Assembly: GCA_030248065.1 (NCBI GenBank)
Contig: JASAMV010006225.1
Location: forward strand, 1-64,000
Length of the DNA: 64,000 nucleotides
Reading direction: 5' to 3'
Source of the DNA: Rhynchonema sp. JSB1_4
Lineage: Eukaryota > Nematoda > Chromadorea > Monhysterida > Xyalidae
The position numbers and the translations under genes are program-made. The notes below the pieces were generated by a model that was given only the letters and a program-made list of their open reading frames with translations, was not told the DNA's origin and made no database searches. Of the stretch, positions 42,870 through 54,900 are shown piece after piece. Position 1 is the first letter of the stretch, and each line of letters opens with the position of its first letter.

Positions 42870-45800
42870 CTATTCAATATTGACTTTGTGCTTGAACAGC
42901 ACCTCGATCTGTTCGTCGGCAGTCATGTGAACGACGGCCAACATTTTCTTGATGCCCTGCGCCATTTGCATCAACATCATCGCTTCAAACATTGCCGGGT
43001 CAATGCCCGGCAGCTGCCCGGCACGAATCGACTTGACGAACCCGGCGATCATCGACATAAACATTCGACCCATCGTCAGGGTGGTGCGACCGGCCAAGAT
43101 TTCGAACGGCGCCAGTTCAAACGGCATTTTCGGCTGGCCGGCCTCAGACAGGCACTTGGCGAATGTTTCATAGTACTTGGTGATCAGGGCGTGCTGATGG
43201 TCGGGGTTGTCGCGTTTGTCCGGGGGCAGAAGCATGACGATGCGGGCAAGGTCCTCGCATGGGTTGCCCATGTGCACGATCTGTGATGGAAATAGTGGGA
43301 CTGATGATGACCTGGTGCAGAACACAGCGCGAGCATGGTTGCCCGCATTATCGAAGCGATTTGAAAGTGGAGCGACAGAAGCGCACCCAAATAGAGACAC
43401 CCAAATTGAGACAGGCCAAGATTCTGGTGCTGACGGTGGGTCCCATCTCCCAGTGTCCTCCCGGCGCTTTGAAGAAATCTCTGAGCACTAAACTGTTGAC
43501 AACGGGGGGGCTGTGGTTCCAACTTCGCCTGCCGGTGCACCAGGTCATCATCAGTACGAGACAGCACCAACCCACCTGCCAATCTACCAACGCGACCAAT
43601 TCGCCCGAACTGTTGCCCTTAGCGTCCTTTGCCCACAACATGTTGTTCGTGTGCAGATCGCCGTGAATGAGCACATCTGGGACGCCCGGCACTGATTTGT
43701 GGTAGCGACTCTGCGAAATGCACTATTGGTGGCAGATTCGTTACCTACCCTGTTTATAGGTAGTGACACTCGTTGTGATGGCGCCCCAGTAGATTATTTT
43801 CAAGCCTATTCCGGTGCCCGATCTGCCCTCAACCTTGTATTTACAGTATTTAGTGGATAGTCTTATTGTGACAGAAAATGACGTTTCCTGAACATGTCAC
43901 TATACAGAGGGCAGACTGCACCATCATTTTGTGCGCGGAAGGTCGCGTGTTGTTTTCACCAGTTTGGGGCTATATAGTCCTGTCGAATGTACTGAGTGGC
44001 AGTACTTTTCGCCCTGCTTTTGAAGGCTGCGCATCTGCGCCCGAACACGAAATAAGCAGCAATGTTCATGACACAACACACAGGTGGATTCAGCTTACAC
44101 CGACCTTTACACCCAACTCACCTTTAGACCGTTTCAATGTCAAATTTCCCCTTTTACTCTCCCCACCGATACCATGGCCAGTGCTTCCTCCTTGCTCGGC
44201 GGGATCTTGACCACATTCGCGCGTTCGTCGTCTGTCAAGAGGCTTCTGGAGTGCAATAGATAAGTTTTCATATGTACAACATTTTTTGAAATTTCAAAAA
44301 TAATATCCTACTTGTATTTGTCTTCGCTCAACAAATCAACCAGATCCTGTATGCCTTTTTGGTTCTTTTTCTCGTCGAAAACGAACACTTCAGCGATGTT
44401 CAAGCTTCGCAGGTTTTGGATGATATCAGAGTGGGTCACCGACCAGGCGTGCAGACGTGCGATTGATATGACCAGCTGTTGTGAGGTTGCATGTCAAGTC
44501 TAACCAGGAGCTCATGAGACGCCTGTTACGATTCTACGTGTTTCGAAACATTTCGAAAACAAACAAAAGAGAACTTGGGCGTGCTTATGCATGGTCATCT
44601 TCATTCTGCTTAGCTTTCGAAAAGTTTCGATACACGTCTCATGAGCTGGTGGTTGGATTATACCCACCCGTTAGGCACTACTGGGTATCAACTTGAAAGC
44701 CAGCATGACGATTGTACGGTTTGACAGGCAATTTTGTTTGGATCAAATTTTGCGGCAGAATGGGTTGTGACACTCATTTCAGCCATACTACAACAGATGT
44801 TCATTCAGATAACCATAATCGAACGTGAATGTTCAGCTATAGCGGCCGAATTTAAAACATCACCCCGCTTACTGTGCACCTGTTCAATCTGCTTGTCGTT
44901 CAGGAACTGAAAGTGGAACATGCTCTGTATGCCGGCGCGTGCACTCAAATCCTCCATGATGATGTAGGCCGAGTGGTGTTTGCCTTGTTCCTCCTCTTCG
45001 GGCAAATGTTTCACGCCGTACACACGCGCAATCGGCACCGGCAACTCGGATCGGGTCAGATCCATGAATTTTTCGTATATGCTCGCTTCGGCGTTGTGCA
45101 TCTGCGAGGGTTATGAAACATCGACTTTGCTGCTTTTGGGTGTCTGGTTTTTGGGAGGATAAACTGTAGAGCATCAGTAAAGACATGAAAGTATGAATGA
45201 ACTGGTCAAATTCAAGTTTTTGGCTAATTTTTTGTGCCTATGCTTATGCGCATGGATCATTCACAGCTGAACTGAAGTGTGCCCTCTACGGATATATTCC
45301 GATAGACGCCAGCAATTATGTCCCAAATTCACCCACGTAAAATTATACATATTGTAATACCTTGTGCAGATGATCCTTTAACGCATTGAGTATGCCCTCC
45401 TCTCCATCAGAGCCGCCCACCATGCCGATTTTGGTCGCAGTCGGTATTTTGACGATGACTTTGTCGGGCAGTTGCTCATTGTGGTCTTGCCAAGTGAACG
45501 ACACACGAGCCATGACCGACAGGAACCCTTTACCACTGCCAATATCCTCCGCTGACCAATCTGTGAGTTTGGCTGAAACGAAACCATTGTTGCCGTAGAC
45601 TGGAACAAGGAGTACTGGCACGGTACGGTCTAACAATACTGTGCTGTATGCAGGGTCTGCGTCACAGTTTGCCTTGGATCTGGTTTGACAATTTGCAAAG
45701 TCTGAGCAACTAGTACTGGACGCAGGCCTATCGAGATACAGCTTTCAAAATACACACACGGTAGGTACGTACAGCACCTATGTATGTACGATTTTATTGT

Positions 45801-47387
45801 TGAGAGACGATATTCAGTCCCGGTGATGCATTTGTGTCCAGTCAGTTCGGCATTTTTGACGAGTCAACTAACTTCGACCTGAATCGGTCAGGTCCAACCC
45901 AAACTTGCTTTTTAAGGTGCGGTTATACTCGTTCCGCGGAATAGAAGGAACGGCTGAAGGAACGATCGTTTCCGCTGACGTGGTTATACTTCGCCCGAAG
46001 AACAGCGGAAACCAGTATAGCCACGTCACACGGAACGATCTGACGCAATTGACAAGGAACGAAAAAACGTTCCGCGGAATAGAAAGAACGAAGTCAAAAC
46101 ATCTTGACTTTCAGGACAGTTCCTTGAGGTTCAACTGCTTGAAATTGTCACTAAGAGACCTTGGCATGTCGAAACTTTTACTTTTTGGACACGGCAATGT
46201 TAGAATGAAGCATTTTCAAACCTGAAAACGCTCAAAAGAACGATTTTGGGCTGCCATGGTGTTCAAACAAAAGGAATTCATAACACCCTCCCATCTACAC
46301 AGGATCTTCTCCATCTTCGTCTGCATTTCACACAATTACCGAAAAATAATATGACGAAATAAAAGCGGTAGACATTGTGTGAGAGTCAGAGGTCGCAATC
46401 AGGCCGGGTTTGGCCGGGCCGGCCCGGCCCGAGCCCCCAAATCTTCGGCCCGGCCCGGCCCGAATTTTTGGCTCAAATTTTAACTCAATTTTTGTCATAA
46501 TTTTTGCGTTTTTTAACCTATTTTTTGGTTGAAAATTCATTGTTTTCCATGAAAAAGTCGTCAGATAGACAATACTGATCGCTTACTTACCGAATCCGTC
46601 AGAAATTTTAGTATTTTTGACAAAAAAATCCCTCCTTTTCCAATAAAATAAGTCACTTCAGAAGCTTAGGGCCGGGGGTGCCCGGCCCGATTGCGACCTC
46701 TGGTGAGAGTGGTCGGGGGGGGGGGGCAACCCCACAGCCCCATCCGTCTGGTTCCTGGACCGGTCGAATGCGCTTGTGGTTGCCCAAATTAAACTATAAA
46801 TATTTTAAGCAGAACTAATTCGATTCAGACAGCATCCGTGGCACACTCTTAGCAATCGTTTTTGTCCTCGTTTCTCGTTTTTGCCCGCCCCCGAAACTGA
46901 GGGGCTGAATGCTGTTTCACGGAAAGGTAATGGTGTGAGTGTGGTGCTTTTTACGGATAGTTTATAGATGTTGATTATTTTTTCTTCATGTTTCAGCTGT
47001 TTGCAATGATTGTCAAGCTCAATAATTTGCTCAGCAGCCCCCCTAAAATTGCCGGGGCGGGGACGCCCTTCTATTTTTTCTCTGCCATTAGTTTGTGGAA
47101 GAACGCGCCGGAACAGCGGAAACGCTGAAGGAATGAAAGAATAGAAGGAATAGAGGAAATTCGTTGCCGCTGTTCTTTCATTCCGTCACGGAACTGTATT
47201 GCGCGGTACAATTTTCGTTCTTCGGAATGAGTATAACCGCGCCTTTAGGACCAATTTGGTCGCTCCCGAAATACCCGGAAATACTAAACCTACCATTTTG
47301 ACATCCCACCCTGTTGGCCACCACCTTCACCACTTCATCAACGCTGACTGCTGTGTCACAAATCATACGCGATTCGGTTGAGGCCAT
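42870..47387 (-). CDS. CHK/DUF1679 (ecdysteroid kinase-like) family protein
   Basis: Seven exons in phase: 47294-47387, 45361-45599, 44880-45101, 44312-44475, 44167-44245, 43576-43710, 42870-43280. They total 1344 bases and 447 residues, close to the family's usual 400-430. Key motifs: LPDKVIVKIPTA (N-lobe Lys), YIIMEDLSA (hinge), ISIARLHAWS, VLIHGDLHTNN (catalytic loop HGDxxxxN) and LVDWQ (metal-binding Asp), followed by HMGNPCEDLARI. All catalytic residues are present, so it should be an active small-molecule kinase. Families of this type phosphorylate sterol-like or xenobiotic substrates in ecdysozoans; the substrate here is unknown. Intron 1 (1.7 kb) holds two nested transposons and intron 3 holds a MITE. 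Confidence 0.85.
44496..44660. mobile_element. 165-bp MITE related to the one at 1-366
   Basis: Inverted ends AAGTCTAACCAGGAGCTCAT and the inverse of TAATCCAACCACCAGCTCAT share GCTCATGAGACG with the MITE at 1-366. It lies in intron 3 of the kinase-like gene. The interior differs from that of the first copy. Confidence 0.7.
45914..47247. mobile_element. 1.33-kb TIR element in kinase-like gene intron 1
   Basis: Starts AAGGTGCGGTTATACTCGTT and ends with the inverse of AAAGGCGCGGTTATACTCAT, giving terminal repeats of about 22 bp with three mismatches. Further inverted pieces inside repeat GGTTATACT and GGAACGA. No transposase frame was seen. A separate hAT MITE (46387-46702) is nested in it. The target duplication is unclear (TTA or TA). 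Confidence 0.75.
46387..46702. mobile_element. 316-bp hAT MITE nested in a larger TIR element
   Basis: Perfect terminal repeats CAGAGGTCGCAATC / GATTGCGACCTCTG and an exact 8-bp target duplication GTGAGAGT (46379-46386, 46703-46710). The GGCCCGGCCC-rich ends and the family resemblance to 25202-25486 identify it. The intact duplication shows that it is the youngest layer here. Confidence 0.92.
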
Positions 47388-50300
47388 TTTTTAAACTTTG
47401 GTGTGGTGTTTAATTCACGAAAGCTAGATTGATAAAACAATCTGCGTAGGTTAGTTACAACGACTCGTAACGGAGGTCTGTATGATAAAACGATTGTGGA
47501 AAATAGAAAAATGATAAAATTGCGGCGCACATAGAAAAACCACAGAGCCACATTTCGAGCCATTTTCTGGCGTAATTTGCTCTTCATTGCTGCATAGGTC
47601 GGTGATCAGTGCCTTGTGCTCCCGTTTCCTTATCAGTTTTTAGTATTTTCATTTCTCTCTCTTAGCATATTGTCATTGTAGACGCATCCCAAACATTGAT
47701 TTGGGGTATGTATATCCAATCATTCATGATAATTTATGCCTAAAAACCAGGGACTTGCTAATCATTGCGCATCTGCTGTTTTTTAAATGTCACTTTTTGA
47801 GAACTTGTCGCTTTCAATTGGAAACATCATTTCACTTGAGGCTGAATCGTTTTTTTCCAGATAGCACGGAGACAAAGATATAATAATCTAGATCACATTT
47901 TTCACAAAATAGCCGTGTCATAAAATGAAAAATGAGCTGTCTGTCATGAACAAAAAAAGTTGAGCCGATCTCGTTTTCAGGTCCGAAAGCCCATAAAACG
48001 ACCAATCTGACAAGATTTCTTTGTGTGTGGCAACATTTATAACAAAATCGGCTCCCCGAAAACAATACACAAACACGCATAATCGATCTGCAGGGCTTAT
48101 GATGGATATCAGAAGAACAACGAGAAAAAGTTATTAAGCAATATCAGTTTGAGCACGTTGCGGTACTCTTTACACTAATTTCAGTCCTAAATTGTTCCCA
48201 GCGCATTTGCATTGGAACAAGAACAAAATCCAAATCCAGTGGTGCCGAAAGTTGTGCGTGCATATCTTTTCAAAGGCCAGGTTTCGAAATCAGTGTTATA
48301 CCAACACTGCGCCCCTGTGATTATCATGATACACCAGCAGCCTCCCCACTAATAATAATAAGCAATCCATAATATTCAAGATATTCTTTTATTTTCAACT
48401 TCTATAGTATGGGGGTGGAAAAGTTTATATTTTTGCGAAACAACACGCACAAACACAAATCCTCAGCTGGCAACCATGCACCAAGGTGTGTACCTTTGGG
48501 CTTATAGGCTTGGTTAACACAAAGACGCCCTTTTCAATAGTATCAAGTGAAGATGACATAATTTTTATGGATCAGAAAAATGTGACGAAAATTCTAGAAT
48601 TATACATTTGTGCAAAAACGAAGTCCTTTGAAACATAGCGGAATGGTTGTCTTTACCAACTTATAGCTGCAAATTGTTTTCTACTTTATAACTCGACGAT
48701 TTCGAAAGTTTGTAGCTTTCAAGTGCTTGAGCTGCCAGATATTTTCGTCTCATGTCGCAACGTAGGCAGTCAAAACAACAAATGCAAGGCATTGAGCCAA
48801 GGTCGGATTTCAAAAACGTGAGCCAGCAGTCACACAAGGCAGGCTCCCTCATGACCTACATATAATCACCAATAGATGCGGGGGACAGGTGCGTTTCGGG
48901 TGTGTATCTTTTCGTGAACGGAAGTTGCTGCTGTCTCTCCACGCATGCACACCTCACGTGAGGCACGGGCGCCACATTCCTTTTCCCAAATTAGACCCTA
49001 TTTTTCATATTTCTGCAAAATCGCCAGAATTATTCTGTTCATTTTGTTTTTTCTCATTGTCCACAAGCGATTATCTTGGATATTTTGTCATGAAGTGCTG
49101 ATAATTTATGACCATGAAGGCAAAATGAAATGAATTCAGTTTCGTTTTTCTGTTGTTGTCTGAAAATCTAAAACGGCCCAGAATGAAAATCATTCATAAA
49201 GTGTATTTGGCCCACCCAGAATCGGTGGGGCATGGACATCGGCGGGGTATATACACGAAAACGTGGGGGTCGCCAAATGTATCAATATGCGTCTAATATC
49301 ATGCGCTAATCATGCCCAAGAGTGTAACAATTGACTGGTGGTAATACAACATTGCACATCTGTTTGTTGTTCATCGTCGAAACACGTGTGGGCTTATGCG
49401 TGCGTGTGTTCCGTGTTTGGTCGCGAAATCCGATTATACTTCAACGACAGTTGGTTCCTGATGCGCGATTTTTGCAAAAAAATACGAATAACTGCCAGAC
49501 TCGCATAGATTATCATAATTCTGTGGAATATTTTAATTAACGTTTTTTTAGCCATGCTTGGACAGTTAGAAAAAGTGCTTGCATCGTAAGAGGCTGATGT
49601 CTCAGTGGTGAAACTCTTTCATTGGATACATATAGTTGGATTGTAACCTTGTTCTGTCATTAGTAGAAGCGAACACGTGCGAACCCGGTTTAATAGTCTC
49701 AAACGATCATGATCACTTGCTACCCATTGTAGACACCAAAGCAAACAACAACAGCCCATAACTTCTCTATTGAATCCCATTATAAGTATTCTGGGTATCA
49801 CTTCGGGTTTCACACCCGACAGCTCTCAATGGTGGATGTTATCCTACTTATCTGGAATGATTACGCTTTGAATTAGGTGGACCTGGAGGCACAACATTCA
49901 GGATATGTTGTACACTTGCATGTTTGCTGTTAGTCACACCTCGAGTGAGAACAACAAACTTTGAATTCCACGCATGCGCGCGCGCTTGTCCGTTTCGATG
50001 CATGCGTCCACTTGAGGGTGCACGTTTACTGGGTCAAACTGGTACATTTGACATTCTTATCACCAACAAATGCAAACGTTGGTCTTCCCTCTTGAACGAT
50101 ATATAGTTTCAATATTAGTTGTCAACATTCCTGCTTCATACGTTTGTTTGTTTCTGTGTACGTAATTGATTAACTGTGATTTGAAATGAAATCGATCAGC
50201 TGGTATCAGGCTATGGTGCAAATTTCTTCGATTTACGACACACTTGTTTCTTTCACCAAGTGCTTTCAAAAAGTACAATGTCTCATCTTTGATTCATCTC

Positions 50301-50729
50301 TGTTCTTCATTTCAAGCAATCGTTCATATTTTTTGGCATGCGTGCACGTGAATTGATCATAACGTCATGTTGTGAAATCGGTGCACACCAATTTTAAAAT
50401 TCGGTTTGGTCATCAATTTTCAAAGATTTTCGAATACGTCGTTTCATCATTTCTCCGAAAAAAATTGAAACCCATAATTTCAGATCATACGAATTGACGA
50501 AATACAATCTTAATCATGTCTAGTGTCACGATAATCGCACGGTCCAACATCAACAACAACGATAATACATGACCAGTCGGTGAAAATGTGAAAAAAGAGA
50601 AAATTATAATGTCCATAATTGCGACGTCAAAATGGTACCGTGTGGCGGCCAAACGTACTTTATTCTTACCATCATTTCGCGTCTACAAAATGTTGCAGTG
50701 AAGTGCACCAATCGTCACGCATTAATGTG
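47388..50729. other. Intergenic, 3.3 kb, no gene recognised
   Basis: It lies between two divergent gene starts (kinase-like, minus; PAN protein, plus), so it contains both promoters. Short frames (for example 48661-48852, 49331-49540) have no domain, signal peptide or splice support. I saw no copies of the MITE families described elsewhere. Confidence 0.4.
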
Positions 50730-51931
50730 ATGAAGTTCGCCGAATGGCCGCTTCACGCATCCGGCGTGCTGTCAACGATAGTGGTGCTAATCGTGCCTGC
50801 AATATGGGCCGGAGGCAATGATAAACGATGTGAGTGTAATTTATGAAATCCGCATGCATGCTAGAATGTTAAATAAAGAAGTCACTGAGCTATAAAACCC
50901 CGTCCCCAGGCCAATTAAATTAGAAACCGAACTTTTCAGTCGAGCTGATTGATCTGAAACGTCGCATTTCGTCGATCGATCGTCAATTCCGTGACCATTT
51001 CTCCGTTCCCGACCGTTCCCAACAACGCGGTTTACCAAATGCGTTCCCAAGTGCGTTGAGGTTTAGGCCCGAGGAGCGACAACGGTCCGAAGAATCCACT
51101 AACGGTTAGTGTACATCACTTTCAAAAGCGAGATTTGACTAAGTTTGATATCAGGGTTGAACCGTTTTATTCGCTTCCAACTGGCACTTTTTTGTATATG
51201 TAGACCTAGCAGCGCTTCATTACTTCTATCTTCTTGCTTCGCGCAGATTGTAGCATTATTTCCATCAAGCTTAGTCGAAAATCTGTCACCTTTGCTGACA
51301 ATATACATAGCTTTCCGTTGCCTTTCCTATGCAGCTGCTAAAAGTCGTTTGCCCATGCTACATTTATACATGGTAATTATGTACTGCATCGCTTTATTTT
51401 AGCGTTCGGTTCTCGATCGCGTATCCGGAACGCTGAGGCGGGCGTGACGTTTCTGTTCGGAAACATGTCCTCCGAGCCACCCACCAGTCGACGTGATCGA
51501 TCCAGCAACAACGACGACAACAGTGCTCCCGATTATGACAACTCGGTCGCACAACCGCCCGGATTCGTGCCGCCGCCTGAGTCAGGGGAATTCGATTTCG
51601 AATCCGGGTTCGGATCCGGATCCAACGAACAGTTCAATCCGAACTCCGGATTCAGTTTCGGCAACGGATTCAGCAGCGGGAGTTTTTCGTTCGGGCCCGG
51701 GACTGGGGATGGGCCCGAATCGCCAATACCGCCCGATGTGGCCAAAGCGTCGACGTTTCAGTTCACACCTACGGCCGGTTCGAGACCCGATCCGCGGCAT
51801 CCCGATCTCGATCCGCATTTCGGTGCGCAGTTTTTCGTGCCCAGGAATCCGTCGCGATTTGATCAACTGGAGGAACGGGCATTGGCGCCGCCGGTGGATA
51901 ACAGCCTGCCTATCGACTTTAGATCGACCGA

Positions 51932-51984
<53 letters not shown>

Positions 51985-54900
51985 GCAACAACAATATTCG
52001 AAATTCGGTCGAATCATCTGCAGAACAGTCGAGACAGACGTCGATGTCGATCTTCGAGCTTCGATCGCTCACGGAGAGGTCCGATAACGCGATCGATCTG
52101 ACCACCACGAGACCGAAAACGGCCATTGATTTGAGCATGGAAGAGACCACTCCTGAACCAGCAGGTACTGCACCGAATTGTCTTGCTGCTTTGTGCTTCA
52201 GCTTTTTTCTCTTGCTTTTTGTAAAATAGAATTTGTGTGTTTACCTCACGGTTACTGTTTGTCGTCATAAACAAGAACAATCAAACTGCTGGCTTTTTGC
52301 AGGGTTGCAGTTGTAACATAATCATTTTGCACCAGTTCACAAAATTATGCAGGTTTTCTCACGCTGACGATGTTCTGGGATGAATACACAATGATCACTA
52401 AAATATCGCGCTAACAATCATTTCAGTTGCTTGCCAAGCGACTTCACCATAATTATAATAATCAACATTTCAGTTCATTAATTTTTTTAACGATTTAGAA
52501 ACTCAATCACCCACAATTAACCGCCACCCAACAAACAGGTCCACCAGATGTGAATTTCAATCGCATTGAGCAGCAGCAACCTTCGGTGACTCCATCCCCA
52601 GCTACCCCACCAACAATATTCCCGACCGACTTCATTCGGCCGATAAACAGGGACGAAAGGGCCGGGATAAGAGACAGTCGTAACAATAATAATGCACTCA
52701 TTGATCCCTATGGTGGACCGCCCAATGCTGGTAAACACACTGACTAGTATTGTTTTTTTGTCTGATTTTGCATGAGCGAGGTACTGATTGTGGTTCACGA
52801 TGGCAAGTTTTATTTGAGTGCAGGAAAATAACGTTATCTGATCACAAACTTAACAGCACACTGACTAACGGTGAAATCATTTGCTTGACATAGCCTAAAC
52901 GTTAGAAACTGATGAACCACACCATAAGTGCCAATGGGATAAATTTTGTTCTGCAATTTCACTACTCTACATTATAATTCCAGGTGCCCCACCCAAATCA
53001 GTGGATCCCGCTTACACCGGTCCACTGAATCCGCGATACGGTAACAGCGGCGGTGGTAGTGGTGGGGGTGGTCGTTACGGTTCGCCACCGGTGGCCCCGG
53101 CTCCTCAGACTAACTACCCTCGCCCAGGCCCGTCATCCTACAATCCGGTGCCGGGCCAACCCGCTAACCCCAATCTGCCCCTGACTGCAGTCGACTTCTA
53201 TTCGCGTGGGGGCAGCGGCGGTCAACGAAGCACCAGTTACCAGGCGGGAGGGGACAACAGGCATGCGCAAAGGACTGACACCGATCTCATATTCAATCCA
53301 CCGCTGAAAGCGGGTGATATTCAGGGCGTCACCACTGGGCCTATTGGATACCATGGAGGTATACATCTTGTACTACATTTTTGAGAGTAAGCATGGTCCG
53401 CGCACGGTTTATAATTTAATGTTGCATGCAGTGACATGTCTTCACAAACAGCCTGTCACCAGATTTAGCACGATACACCATGATAACCACGTTCAAATAT
53501 ACCAGTGCATTATGTGTACACTGACGTTGTGCGATTGTAAATGTGTTTTTTCAAACACTGATAGACCACTTTTCGATTGTGACCAAAAATACAGTGTTCA
53601 TGCTTCCTTGCTATTCATGAACATCAACATTATAACACTACTAATGTTTATTCTCTTGCGTTTGCAGGCCAATCGGGCGGATCATCAGGTGGCGGCGCGA
53701 GTTACGGCGGTCCCAACCCTCCGCGCCCAATTGCACCCGACTACAATTCCGTCACCCAAGTACCACCACCACATCCCGCCCCTGTTCGATCAGGGTACGC
53801 AAGTCCGAACCCGACCACCAGACGCGACAGCTATTCGAGTCCAGGTGGGTGATGTTTCAAACGGCTGCTGAGCTACGGGCCCAGCATTATACATGTTTCT
53901 ATCCAGTTGTGTCGCGTCGCTTAAAGGGTGCGTCGAATCTCAGCTAATACTGTGTCTTTCAATTTCACTCAAGAAAATGGGGCGACGTTCAACGCACGCT
54001 TTAATGGCAGCTTGTTCGAAACTGTACCACCGACCTAATTTCAAACGTTCCAGGTGTGAATGTGCAAACAGCGTACGGTAAATCGCACACAACGTTTGGA
54101 CGGTCGATTTACAGTATCTCCGGAACAACGAGGCGATCCGGGGGATACGGTGGGCCGAATTTCAGCAGCACCCAGTCGCCGCAGGGGTATGGAGGACCGA
54201 ACATTGCAACGACACAAGGATACCCCGGTCCCGGTCCGGGTCCGGGTGGAGGAGGCAACTATGGCGGTCAGACAGGCGGAGGAGGAGGTTACGGAGGTAA
54301 CGATGGTTTTATGACGCGTTGTTTGGGGGGGGAGGGGATATTTTGAAAAATTTTCGCCGAGATATTTGCTGGTGAAATTCTGTGTATCTCTGTATTTGGC
54401 ACTTTGGAATATTGTTGTGTTTGCTGAAACTTAAGCAAGAATGGGCAAATTGATCATTCTGGTTGACAGTTGTCTGACAGATTTAGACAACGCGCATTGT
54501 TGAACGTACAAGATGCACTTCCTCATATCAAATTTGGTGGTGTGATGAGGTGTCGGTCGGTACTGGTATTCCGATTAAATTGCTGTGATCGGATCAGGTC
54601 CGAACCGATTCTATCACCAAGCTTGATATCGGCAGCGGTTTTCAACTCCCAACTGTGACTCAATCAAGTCCATCCATCACAGGTCCATCGGGCACGAATC
54701 TCGGCGGCACCTATGCCGGTTCGTTTCTGCCGCCGCCACCAACGAAGCCCATTTGTTTCACCCGATATCCCAACTGCCTGATCGTGAACACCATACCCCT
54801 CGAACGGGTACTACAAGTGGACGAGCCAAAGTGCCAAGAGTCGTGTCTCGACTTTGGTCGTGCGTTTGGCAAACAATGCCGGGCAGCCGTGCATGTGCCT

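Noticed and set aside
47388..50729. Several 60-75 codon frames in the 3.3 kb intergenic region
   Set aside because: No domain, no splice-supported extension, and lengths expected by chance.
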